A stretch of 64,000 bases of DNA from Betaproteobacteria bacterium SG8_41 (GTDB lineage Bacteria > Pseudomonadota > Gammaproteobacteria > Burkholderiales > SG8-41): contig LJTT01000012.1 in assembly GCA_001303585.1 (NCBI GenBank), positions 32,929 to 96,928 on the forward strand, given 5' to 3'. A program made the position numbers and the translations under genes. The notes beneath the pieces are model-generated. The model saw only the letters and a list, made by a program, of their open reading frames with translations, was not told the DNA's origin and did not search any database. Shown here piece after piece: positions 26,376-34,132 of the stretch (position 1 is the first letter of the stretch; each line of letters starts with the position of its first letter).

Positions 26376-26948
26376 TCACTTGAACTGCTTGGCGCCGATC
26401 ACGCGCTGGGAAATCAGAACGGCGACGGCGCGGCAGGTGTTGAACGCGAGCCGAACCGCTGCCGCGACGGTCTCGCCGACCTCGCCTGCGTGCTCCACAG
26501 AGAGCACGGCAACGCCCATCGCTGTCAGCGCCGGGCTGGTTGCCTGCGACATGGGCACCTGCCAGGGATTGAATTCTCCCCACTCGCCACGCATCGTGAT
26601 GAGCATGGGAAGAGGAACACGGCACTCCTGGACCATCCCTAACATGTTGATACAGTTGCCCGAGCCGCTTGACTGCATCAGCAGGATACTGCGCTCGCCG
26701 CCAAGCCACGCACCAACGGCCAGTGCGACGCCCTCTTCTTCGGTGGTGAGCGGAATGGCGCGCATGCGCCGGTCTGCGCGGACGAGATCGATCAGCCGCG
26801 CGTGACCCGAATCCGGGACATAGGTAACCTGCCGGATGTCCTGGTCAACCAGCACGCGATAAATGTCGTCGGGCCACGTCGTGGAAGCGCGTGACCCGTG
26901 ACCCGTGACCGGTGACCGGTTGTTGCGTTTAAGTTCTGCTCGTCTCAT
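26376..26948 (-). CDS. ThDP-dependent 2-oxoacid decarboxylase, alpha (N-terminal domain) subunit, with repeat-derived N-terminus
   Basis: A 190-residue subunit with the pyrimidine-binding half of a ThDP enzyme: VTYVPDSGHARLIDLV, then the activating Glu in TTEEEGVALAVGAWLGG and MQSSGSGNCINMLG. It pairs with the beta subunit downstream. The ATG at 26948 has GAG 6 nt upstream; ATG at 26966 is the alternative. Codons 10-20 (RSPVTGHGSRA) are encoded by four copies of the GTGACC repeat read from the opposite strand, so the family's usual short leader before WPDDIY appears to have been replaced by repeat DNA. Confidence 0.82.
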   Translation of the reverse strand: MRRAELKRNNRSPVTGHGSRASTTWPDDIYRVLVDQDIRQVTYVPDSGHARLIDLVRADRRMRAIPLTTEEEGVALAVGAWLGGERSILLMQSSGSGNCINMLGMVQECRVPLPMLITMRGEWGEFNPWQVPMSQATSPALTAMGVAVLSVEHAGEVGETVAAAVRLAFNTCRAVAVLISQRVIGAKQFK

Positions 26949-27010
26949 TCTTATCTCGCCTTTCATTTTGGATTATGAGTCCATCACGGGTCACGGGTCA
27001 CCGGTCACGG
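26891..27010. repeat. GTGACC repeat pair, one arm inside a coding region
   Basis: Arm 1 is GTGACCC, GTGACCC, GTGACCG, GTGACCG (26891-26918) inside the decarboxylase alpha gene. Arm 2 is TCACGGG, TCACGGG, TCACCGG, TCACGG (26984-27010), ending at the stop of the Bug gene. The arms are inverted about 65 nt apart and enclose the alpha-subunit start codon. Confidence 0.88.
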
Positions 27011-27985
27011 TTATTCCGGCTTTACGCCCGCTGCCTGCATGACCTTCGCCCACTTCGGAATCTCACTGCGGATCAGTGCCGAGAAGTCGGCAGCGGTTCC
27101 CGGCGCAGCTTCGAGCCCGCGTCGGGCCAGGCGCTTGCGCGCATCCGCGTCGTTCAATACCTGCTGCAGTTCGCGATTTAGGCGATCGAGGATCGCGGGC
27201 GGCGTCTTGCCCGGTGCAAGCAGCCCGTACCAGCCCGTGACTTCATAGCCTTTTACCCCCGATTCAATGAACGTCGGCAGTTCCGGCATCGCTGGCGAGC
27301 GCTTCTTGGTGGTTACGGCGATACCGCGAAGCTTGCCCGCCTGAACCTGCGGCTTGAGCGTCGAGACGGAGCCGAAGAAAAGGGACACGCGGCCGCCCAG
27401 CAGATCCGGCAATACGGCGCCACCGCCTTTGTAGGGGATATGCTGCATATCGAGGGCGGCCGCGACCTTGAAGAGCTCGGCGGCGAGATGCGGCGGGCTG
27501 CCGGTGCCGGTGGAGGCGTAGTTTACCTGGCCCGGCCGCGACCTCACCCAGGCGATGAACTCGCCGACCGTCTTCGCGGGGACAGAAGGATGCACCACCA
27601 TCACGTACGGGCCGCTCGCAACCAGCCCGATCGGGGCGAAGTCACGCAGGCTGTCGTAAGGGAGTTTCCTTCTCAAGCTTGGGTTGACGGCGTAGCCTGC
27701 GCCCACGATGAGGATCGTGTGCCCGTCGGGATTTGCCCGCACCACGATTTCTGATCCCACCACCATGTTCGCGCCGCCCCGGTTGTCCACGACGACGGGT
27801 TGCCCAAGACGTAGCGCGAGCTTCTCGGCGATGATCCGGGCGATGGCGTCGTTGGTGCCGCCCGGCGCGAAGGGGACGACCAGCCGGACCGGCCGGGTGG
27901 GATAGCTAGCTGTGCTCTGAGCCACGGATGTGCCAGCCGCGAGCAGGGCGGCCGCGACCACCGCGATACGGACGAGAAAATTCAT
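27011..27985 (-). CDS. Bug/TctC-family solute-binding protein
   Basis: A 324-residue periplasmic receptor: signal peptide about 1-23 (ending SVAQS), Bug signature YPTRPVRLVVPFAPGGTNDA, then VVVDNRGGANMVVG, IPYKGGGAVLPDLLGG and the C-terminal KWAKVMQAAGVKPE. It follows tctA by 125 nt on the same strand and precedes the split decarboxylase, so it may feed the same pathway. It is a second receptor beside the tctC at 30123, suggesting the transporter could be served by two receptors. Its stop is fused to the GTGACC repeat. Confidence 0.92.
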   Translation of the reverse strand: MNFLVRIAVVAAALLAAGTSVAQSTASYPTRPVRLVVPFAPGGTNDAIARIIAEKLALRLGQPVVVDNRGGANMVVGSEIVVRANPDGHTILIVGAGYAVNPSLRRKLPYDSLRDFAPIGLVASGPYVMVVHPSVPAKTVGEFIAWVRSRPGQVNYASTGTGSPPHLAAELFKVAAALDMQHIPYKGGGAVLPDLLGGRVSLFFGSVSTLKPQVQAGKLRGIAVTTKKRSPAMPELPTFIESGVKGYEVTGWYGLLAPGKTPPAILDRLNRELQQVLNDADARKRLARRGLEAAPGTAADFSALIRSEIPKWAKVMQAAGVKPE

Positions 27986-28110
27986 GGGGTTCCTCCTAAT
28001 GGCGTTCCCAGACGGCGGGCCTTGCGGTCCAGCAGCGTCTTGTGCAGATCATTTTGCCCCGGCCGCGCCAACGCGCCCGTGGTGACCGCGACCGATAGTT
28101 TACGTGATTG

Positions 28111-29601
28111 TCAGGCCTGGACGGCAGCCCGTCGCCGCGATGCAGACCAGACTTGCAGCCCGACGGTCAGCGCCGTGAGCGCGAAGAACACCAGCGCAAC
28201 ACCGCTCTCGAAGAAAATGCTGTGGCTGCCTTCGCTCAGAATGAGCGCCGTTCGGTACTGTTGCTCGAGGGTCTCGCCCAGCACCAGGCCCAGCACCACG
28301 GGGGCGATAGGAATCCGGATGCGCTGGAAAAGGTAGCCGATGAGCCCCATGATGCCCATGAGATAGACGTCGAAGACCGAGTTGCGGATGGCATACGAGC
28401 CCAGAACGCACAGCACGATGATGCACACGGCCAGAAGATGCGGTGGGACCTGCAGCACGCGCACGAACAGCCGGATTCCCCATAACTGCACGATCAGGAT
28501 GACGACGTAGGCGAGCACGATCGCGATGTAAAGCGCATAGATCGTTCCGAGGTGGGTGCGGAACAGCATGGGCCCGGGGTGCAGACCGTGAATCAGCAGG
28601 CCGCCGAGAATGACCGCGGTGGCCGGATCGCCGGGGATCCCGAGGCTCAGCAGCGGAATCATGGTCCCGCCCGTTACGGCGTTGTTCGCCGTTTCCGGCG
28701 CGACCACACCGGAAAGCTCGCCTTTGCCGAAGTTTTGGGGACTGCCGCTGAAACGACGCGCGTGGTCGTAGGCCAGAAATGCCGCTATGGGCCCGCCCGT
28801 GCCCGGTATTGCGCCGATGCCGGTTCCAATACCGGCGCATCGAACCATTAGCCACAGCCGATCGCGCAGGTCCTTCATGGAGGGGAACTGAGCCCGCACG
28901 TTTTCGGGCATTTTGGCCGGCGCTGCGCGCCCATGGTCGATGAACGCACTGATGACCTGCGGGACGGCGAAGAGCCCGATCATGGCGACGAGCAGGTTGA
29001 CGCCTTGCTGCAACTGCACGGTGCCGAATGTAAGTCGCGCAACGCCATCCAGCTCGTCCAGCCCGACGATCATGAGCATGAGACCGATGACGCCGGCGAC
29101 GAGGCCCCGCACCATCGATTCCTGAGCCAGGCCGCAGATCGTGGACAGTCCGAAGAGCACGAGGGCGAAGATCTCGGCCGGGCCGAACTTGATCGCGACT
29201 GCGGCGACGTGCTCAAGGAGCAGAATCATCACGAGGAGGCTGAACAGTCCGCCGAATGCCGAGGCCATCACCGCGGCGCCTAGGGCTTGCCCCGCCTTGC
29301 CCTGAAGCGCCATGGGGTAGCCGTCGAATACAGTGGCCGCGGCCGAAGGCGTGCCCGGAATGCCGAGCAGGATCGCCGATACCGAGCCGCCCGTCATGCC
29401 CCCGACGAAGACGCCGAGCAGCATGGCGATCGCCGGGACGGGCTGCATGCCGAAGGTGAACGGCAGCATCAGGGCGAGCGCCATGGAAAACGTGAGGCCC
29501 GGTATCGAGCCGATCACCAGCCCCACCACCGTACCGAGCGTGGTTGCCAAGACCGTGTTGAGCTGAAATGCGGCGGCGAAAGCCTGCGTGAGCGCGTCCA
29601 G
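28111..29601 (-). CDS. tctA: Tripartite tricarboxylate transporter permease TctA, probable CTG start
   Basis: The large membrane subunit of a TTT transporter, 496 residues if started at the CTG at 29601. The sequence LDALTQAFAAAFQLNTVLAT matches the usual TctA N-terminus, followed by GLVIGSIPGLTF and a 10-12 helix membrane domain with IPGTGGPIAAFLAYDHARR. The only conventional alternative is a TTG at 29550, which would delete the first helix. An in-frame TGA directly precedes the CTG, and GGAGG lies 7 nt upstream, so CTG initiation is favoured. It is 14 nt after tctB. Confidence 0.88.
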   Translation of the reverse strand: MDALTQAFAAAFQLNTVLATTLGTVVGLVIGSIPGLTFSMALALMLPFTFGMQPVPAIAMLLGVFVGGMTGGSVSAILLGIPGTPSAAATVFDGYPMALQGKAGQALGAAVMASAFGGLFSLLVMILLLEHVAAVAIKFGPAEIFALVLFGLSTICGLAQESMVRGLVAGVIGLMLMIVGLDELDGVARLTFGTVQLQQGVNLLVAMIGLFAVPQVISAFIDHGRAAPAKMPENVRAQFPSMKDLRDRLWLMVRCAGIGTGIGAIPGTGGPIAAFLAYDHARRFSGSPQNFGKGELSGVVAPETANNAVTGGTMIPLLSLGIPGDPATAVILGGLLIHGLHPGPMLFRTHLGTIYALYIAIVLAYVVILIVQLWGIRLFVRVLQVPPHLLAVCIIVLCVLGSYAIRNSVFDVYLMGIMGLIGYLFQRIRIPIAPVVLGLVLGETLEQQYRTALILSEGSHSIFFESGVALVFFALTALTVGLQVWSASRRRAAVQA

Positions 29602-29615
29602 TCAGGGCCTCCAGC

Positions 29616-30104
29616 CTAAAAAAACAACCACCGCCACGAACCCCGGGGCAGGGGCGCCTCCAGCAGCACGGCGAACAGCAGCCAGCAGCACAGCGTTGTG
29701 CCGGCGGCCAGCGCAGCCGTGAGGATCCAGGACATGCCGCGCAGGAGCACGCGCATGGTGAGCACGATCATGAGCGGCGTGGAAATCACGAAGCCCGCTC
29801 TTTCGAGCAGGAAGCCGTAGAGCATCAGCAGGCCAAAAGTGCCGGCCACGATGAACACTTCGCGGCGCATCACGGCCGGCAGCTTCTTTTCCGCGCGCGC
29901 CTCCCGGGGGGCCAGGAACGCGGACACCGTCACGATGGCGCCCAGGCCGAGCAGGACGAATCCGAGCAGGACGGGAAAGGCGCGCGGACCTGCTTCAGTC
30001 TCCGATCTCGCGCCCGGGATATAGGTGTACGCGAGCCACAGCCAGGTCACCGCCAGCAGCATCAGGCATGGGCCGAGCCAGCGGTCCAGGCGATCGAACT
30101 GCAT
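29616..30104 (-). CDS. tctB: Tripartite tricarboxylate transporter small membrane subunit TctB
   Basis: A 162-residue protein with four predicted TM segments (about 10-30, 42-64, 85-105, 127-150), the normal size and layout of TctB. TctB sequences diverge quickly; assignment rests on the topology, the GPRAFPVLLG motif after the first loop and its place between tctC (18 nt upstream) and tctA (14 nt downstream). Confidence 0.88.
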   Translation of the reverse strand: MQFDRLDRWLGPCLMLLAVTWLWLAYTYIPGARSETEAGPRAFPVLLGFVLLGLGAIVTVSAFLAPREARAEKKLPAVMRREVFIVAGTFGLLMLYGFLLERAGFVISTPLMIVLTMRVLLRGMSWILTAALAAGTTLCCWLLFAVLLEAPLPRGSWRWLFF

Positions 30105-30122
30105 GGCGGTGCCGTGTGGAAA

Positions 30123-31103
30123 CTACTTTGATTTCTTCAGGCCGAGGCTCGCCATCAGCTTGGCAATCGCGACGTCGTCCTTTGCGATGAATCGATCAAA
30201 CTCCGCCGCCGGCAGGAAGGCGGGCTCGAAGCCGAGGCGCTTGCAATGACCCCGGAACTCCTGGCTGTCGACTACATTCTTGATGGCCTGCTCGAGCTTC
30301 GCGATCGCTTGCTTCGGCGTGCCCTTGGGTGCTGCAACCCCGCGCCATAAAACCATATCCACGTCATATCCCTGCTCCTTCGCCGTGGGGACGTCGGGCA
30401 TGACCGGGATGCGCTCGGCGCTGGTGACCGCAATCACGCGGAGTTTGCCCGCCTGGACGTGGGACTGGAACTGCGATGGCCACTGCAGGGCGGCGTCGAT
30501 CCGGCCCGCGAGCAGCTCGACCGGTGCCTTGCCCTTGCCGTAGGGCACATACACGACGTCGACGCCCATTTTGTTGAACAGCGCGGCCGACGAGAGGTGC
30601 GTGAAGGATCCGCGCCCGGAAATGCCCACTTTCAGCTTCTGCTTCTTGGCGGCTGCGGCGAACTCCTTCAGTGTCTTCCAGCCCGAGTCGGTGCGGACGG
30701 CCATCGCCGGCACCTCCATACCGACCCGCGCCACGCCGTCAAACGCCGCGTAGTTGAAGTCCATGTTGCCGTTGTGGTGCGCTGTGCTGATCGAGTTGGA
30801 GTTCCACACGATGTTGTAGCCATTGGGCGGGGTCGATTTAACGTACGAATAGCCGACCGCGCCGCTGGCACCGGTGCGGCTGACCGCCGCAACTGCCACC
30901 CCCAGCTCCTTGGCCATGGCATCGGCCAGCAACTGGGCGATGGTCGCGCTCGATCCGCCGAACAACACCGTCATTTCGACCGGTTGATTCGGAAAATCGG
31001 CCGCGCGCGGAGCGCTGACCGGGGCGAGCCCGAGGGTGGCGAAAGCCGCAAGCGCTACGAGCGCCCGGCAGCGACCAAAGGCGAAAGCGAATGCTCGATT
31101 CAT
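30123..31103 (-). CDS. tctC: Tripartite tricarboxylate transporter receptor TctC (Bug family)
   Basis: A 326-residue periplasmic receptor, signal peptide about 1-35 ending PRA, then ADFPNQPVEMTVLFGGSSAT. The ligand loop, usually PFxPGGxxD, reads FGGSSAT, so the bound carboxylate may differ from that of standard Bug proteins. GYNIVWNSNS and VPYGKGKAPVELLAGR follow. It is the first gene of a tctC-tctB-tctA operon, the opposite gene order from the tctB-tctA-tctC set at 40106. Confidence 0.9.
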   Translation of the reverse strand: MNRAFAFAFGRCRALVALAAFATLGLAPVSAPRAADFPNQPVEMTVLFGGSSATIAQLLADAMAKELGVAVAAVSRTGASGAVGYSYVKSTPPNGYNIVWNSNSISTAHHNGNMDFNYAAFDGVARVGMEVPAMAVRTDSGWKTLKEFAAAAKKQKLKVGISGRGSFTHLSSAALFNKMGVDVVYVPYGKGKAPVELLAGRIDAALQWPSQFQSHVQAGKLRVIAVTSAERIPVMPDVPTAKEQGYDVDMVLWRGVAAPKGTPKQAIAKLEQAIKNVVDSQEFRGHCKRLGFEPAFLPAAEFDRFIAKDDVAIAKLMASLGLKKSK

Positions 31104-31211
31104 GTTTCCTCCTCCAGGATTATGGAACCCAATATCATCAAACCAGCGAATAGCTTCCGTTGTGTCTCTTCCGGCTGCGCTCCCGTACCCGCGAGGGCAT
31201 CTGCCAGCCGG

Positions 31212-32222
31212 CTATTTTTTCTGGCCGAGCATTTCGGCGACCTCGACCCGCCGCCCCTCGCGCGCGGACTTGATTCCGGCAAGCAGCACGGCAAGGGAGG
31301 CGGTTGATTTCTCGCCGTCCATTTCGGGCTGCCCCTTCCCGCGGACGGCGTCCGCGAATTCCTCGAGCTCCTCGACGATGGTGTCGTTCTTCTCGCATGG
31401 CACTGCATCGACCTGCTTGGAGCCGCGCTTGAGGTGGCGCAGGCCCTGATTGAGATCATAGTACGCGGTCGCTTCCTTGCCATAGATGTTCATCAGGTAG
31501 TACTCGGAGGCCGATGCGTAACAGGCATTCAGGGTCGACAAGGCCCCATTCTCATGCTCCAGAATGAGACTCGCGATGTCGGGATTCTCGCCAGGGAGCA
31601 CCAGCTGGGCGAGGGCGCCGCGGACCGCCTTGACCGGCCCGATCAGGTACTCGAGAACGTCCGTATAGTGAATTCCGATCTGCAGCATGACGCCGCCAGG
31701 CATCCCCGCCTCGGTGTAGCGCCATGAGTCCGCCTGGAACTGCCCGAGGCGGTCGCGACTGATGTTGGCCTCGGCATTTACGAGCTTGCCGAATTCGCCG
31801 TTGTCGATTTTCCCGCGGATCCAGCGGAAATGGCTCTCCTTGCGCCGCTGGTAGCCAAGGGCCAGCACGACCCCGGCCTTGCGGCAGGCGGCCGTAATCG
31901 CGCGCGCATCCGCAATGGTGGTGGCAATCGGCTTGTCGAGGAAGACGTGCTTGCCGGCTTCGGCCGCGGCACGCGTGGTTTCGAGGTGCACATTGTTGGG
32001 CGTTGTGTTGATGATCGCCTCGACGTTGCGGTCACCTAGGATTTCTTCGTACGAGCTCGCAGCCTTGCAGCCATACTTCGCGGAAAATGCCTTGCGCTTT
32101 TCCTCGGTGCGCGTATAGCACGAGATGATCTCCAGTTTTTTCGAGCGCTTGATCGCGTCAGCGAGCACGTCCGACCACCAGCCCATTCCGATGCTTGCCA
32201 CTCTTAACCGTTCAGCTGCCAT
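31212..32222 (-). CDS. Gfo/Idh/MocA family oxidoreductase
   Basis: A 336-residue NAD(P)-dependent dehydrogenase. An N-terminal Rossmann domain (VASIGMGWWSDVLADA) and LDKPIATT in the place of the EKP motif, keeping the catalytic Lys, are followed by an alpha/beta substrate domain with GVMLQIGIHYTDVLEYL supplying the conserved His. The family oxidises sugars, inositols and related compounds. It sits 108 nt upstream of tctC, so it probably acts on the imported compound or a derivative. Confidence 0.88.
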   Translation of the reverse strand: MAAERLRVASIGMGWWSDVLADAIKRSKKLEIISCYTRTEEKRKAFSAKYGCKAASSYEEILGDRNVEAIINTTPNNVHLETTRAAAEAGKHVFLDKPIATTIADARAITAACRKAGVVLALGYQRRKESHFRWIRGKIDNGEFGKLVNAEANISRDRLGQFQADSWRYTEAGMPGGVMLQIGIHYTDVLEYLIGPVKAVRGALAQLVLPGENPDIASLILEHENGALSTLNACYASASEYYLMNIYGKEATAYYDLNQGLRHLKRGSKQVDAVPCEKNDTIVEELEEFADAVRGKGQPEMDGEKSTASLAVLLAGIKSAREGRRVEVAEMLGQKK

Positions 32223-32330
32223 CTCGATGCTTCCTCCGGGAGTTCGTTCATCGTGAATCGTGAAACGTGAATCGTAAAACGTTAAACGGAATTTGAACCA
32301 GACTACGGGTCACTGGTCACGCATTATCGA
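32223..32330. repeat. CGTGAAT and GTGACC family repeats
   Basis: CGTGAATCGTGAAACGTGAA, TCGTAAAACG (32251-32282) is followed by CGGGTCACTGGTCACGC (32305-32321). On the minus strand the stop of the GlcG/HbpS gene is the TGA of TGACCAGTGACCCG, so the repeat supplies the stop codon. Confidence 0.75.
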
Positions 32331-32775
32331 TCTTCCAGCCCGCGCCAATCGCTTCCACCGCCTCGCGCGCGTAGCGGTCGTCAAGGTCCCAGGTGGCGCC
32401 GGACACGCCGACGCCACCGACGCATTCGCCATCGATGATGATCGGATAGCCGCCTTCCATCGCGGTCCAGCGTTCCGGCCCGGCCGCCAGCGCGAGACCG
32501 AGGGCATGCATCGTGTCGAGCGATTGTCCCGCGGCACCCTTGGCGGTGGTGGGCCGCTTGTTCGAGGCGGCGCATATCGCCTTCGTCGTCGAGGAATGCA
32601 CCGTGTGAAAGCGTCCGCCGTCCATGCGCTGGACGAGAACCGGATGGCCTCCGGCATCGACGATCGCCACGGCGATCGCATAACCGGCCGCCTCGGCCTG
32701 GCTGATTGCGGCATCCATCATCTTCTTGGCGCCGGCAAGCGTCAGGCGCTTGCTGTTGGCAACGAACGCGGACAT
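32317..32775 (-). CDS. GlcG/HbpS family (DUF336) protein
   Basis: A 152-residue single-domain protein of the HbpS/GlcG family: LTLAGAKKMMDAAISQAEA at the start, AIVDAGGHPVLVQRMDG in the middle, and GGYPIIIDGECVGGVGVSG near the end, all characteristic. AGGAG precedes ATG 32775; an upstream in-frame ATG would add 19 residues. Members bind haem or other cofactors, or sit in glycolate and propanediol gene sets with unclear roles. Here it may be the first gene of the minus-strand transporter unit. Confidence 0.87.
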   Translation of the reverse strand: MSAFVANSKRLTLAGAKKMMDAAISQAEAAGYAIAVAIVDAGGHPVLVQRMDGGRFHTVHSSTTKAICAASNKRPTTAKGAAGQSLDTMHALGLALAAGPERWTAMEGGYPIIIDGECVGGVGVSGATWDLDDRYAREAVEAIGAGWKIDNA

Positions 32776-32811
32776 GGTGTGCTCCTTGCGAAGGGGGATA
32801 GCGCCGGGCAG

Positions 32812-32840
32812 TTCGGCCTTCTTGCCCGGCATCGTATAAT
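32812..32840 (+). promoter_or_regulatory. Putative promoter for the acyl-CoA dehydrogenase gene
   Basis: A perfect TATAAT (32835-32840) with a poor -35 (TTCGGC, 32812-32817) at 17 nt. A start near 32847 would lie after ATG 32842, which favours ATG 32875 as the translation start. It lies in the divergent gap with the GlcG/HbpS gene. Confidence 0.4.
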
Positions 32841-32874
32841 CATGCGTATTTTCCAGTATTGGCGGCGCAGGTCA

Positions 32875-34041
32875 ATGAGAACCCCCGAAGGCCCGGAATC
32901 GCACGGCGACATTCGTGAAGGCGTACGAGCCCTCTGCCGCGAATTCGACAGCGCGTACTGGCAGAAGGTGGACGAGGAACGGGGCTACCCGGAGGCCTTT
33001 GTCGAGGCCCTGACCAAGGCCGGCTGGCTTTCTGCGCTGATTCCGGAAGAATACGGCGGGTCTGGCCTTTCCTTGACCGCAGCGTCGGTCATCATGGAGG
33101 AGATCAACCGCTCCGGCGGAAATTCCGGAGCCTGCCATGGCCAGATGTACAACATGGGCACCGTGCTGCGGCACGGTTCGGAAGCCCAGAAGCGCCAATA
33201 TCTGCCCAGTATCGCCAGCGGTGAGCTGAGGCTCCAGTCCATGGCAGTGACCGAGCCCACGGCGGGCACGGACACCACGAAGATCAGCACGGTCGCGGTG
33301 AAGAAGGGCGATCGCTACGTGGTGAACGGCCAGAAGGTCTGGACATCGCGCGTCCAGCATTCGGAGCTCATGATTCTGCTCGCCCGCACGACGCCGCTCC
33401 CGGAAGTGCAGAAGAAGTCCGACGGCATGTCGATTTTCATCGTCGATTTGCGCGAGGCGGTGAAGCGCGGCATGACGGTCAAGCCGATCCGCAACATGGT
33501 CAATCACGAGACGAACCAGCTCTTCTTCGACAACCTCGAGGTCCCCGTCGAAAATCTCATCGGTGAAGAAGGGAAGGGATTCCGCTACATTCTCGACGGA
33601 CTCAACGCGGAGCGGATCCTGATCGCGGCGGAGTGCATTGGTGATGGCTACTGGTTCATCGACCACGCGAGCCGCTACGCGAAAGAGCGTGTCGTCTTCG
33701 ACCGGCCGATCGCCAAGAACCAGGGCATCCAGTTTCCGATCGCCCGGGCCTACGTGAATGTCCAGGCGGCCGACCTGATGCGCTACCAGGCGTCGTCGCT
33801 GTTCGACGCGGGAAAACCGTGCGGCGCCGAGGCGAACATGGCCAAGCTGCTGGGGGCTGATGCCTCCTGGGAGGCGGCCAACGTCTGTCTGCAGACGCAC
33901 GGCGGCTACGGCTTCGCGGCGGAGTACGACGTCGAGCGCAAGTTTCGCGAGACGCGGCTCTATCAGGTTGCGCCGATCTCGACGAACCTGATCCTGTCGT
34001 ACGTTGGCGAGCATGTTCTCGGCATGCCCCGCTCTTTCTAG
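32875..34041 (+). CDS. Acyl-CoA dehydrogenase
   Basis: A 388-residue acyl-CoA dehydrogenase. N-terminal helical domain, middle beta domain with MAVTEPTAGTDTTKI and KVWTSRVQHS, C-terminal FAD domain with QTHGGYGFAAEYDVERKFRETR, the standard flavin/adenine motif. The catalytic-base region is LYQVAPIS. ATG 32875 or 32842 could start it; the TATAAT at 32835 favours the former. An open frame reaching back to 32293 overlaps the divergent gene and is rejected. It probably heads a unit with the CoA-transferase and old yellow enzyme. Electron acceptor is presumably ETF. Confidence 0.9.
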   Translation: MRTPEGPESHGDIREGVRALCREFDSAYWQKVDEERGYPEAFVEALTKAGWLSALIPEEYGGSGLSLTAASVIMEEINRSGGNSGACHGQMYNMGTVLRHGSEAQKRQYLPSIASGELRLQSMAVTEPTAGTDTTKISTVAVKKGDRYVVNGQKVWTSRVQHSELMILLARTTPLPEVQKKSDGMSIFIVDLREAVKRGMTVKPIRNMVNHETNQLFFDNLEVPVENLIGEEGKGFRYILDGLNAERILIAAECIGDGYWFIDHASRYAKERVVFDRPIAKNQGIQFPIARAYVNVQAADLMRYQASSLFDAGKPCGAEANMAKLLGADASWEAANVCLQTHGGYGFAAEYDVERKFRETRLYQVAPISTNLILSYVGEHVLGMPRSF

Positions 34042-34132
34042 CTCGTGAATCGTCAATCGTGAAACGTGAATCGTAGAATGTTCTGCGCCGGCACGTCTTC
34101 CGATCTTACGAATAACGATTGACGGCCGTGAG
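34042..34132. repeat. CGTGAAT heptamers, inverted pair
   Basis: CGTGAATCGTCAATCGTGAA, ACGTGAATCG (34044-34073) is faced by CGATCTTACGAATAACGATT (34100-34119) across about 25 nt unique sequence, immediately after the acyl-CoA dehydrogenase stop. Confidence 0.75.

Noticed and set aside
32293..32874. N-terminal extension of the acyl-CoA dehydrogenase
   Set aside because: It overlaps the whole GlcG/HbpS gene on the other strand and adds about 190 residues that no acyl-CoA dehydrogenase has.
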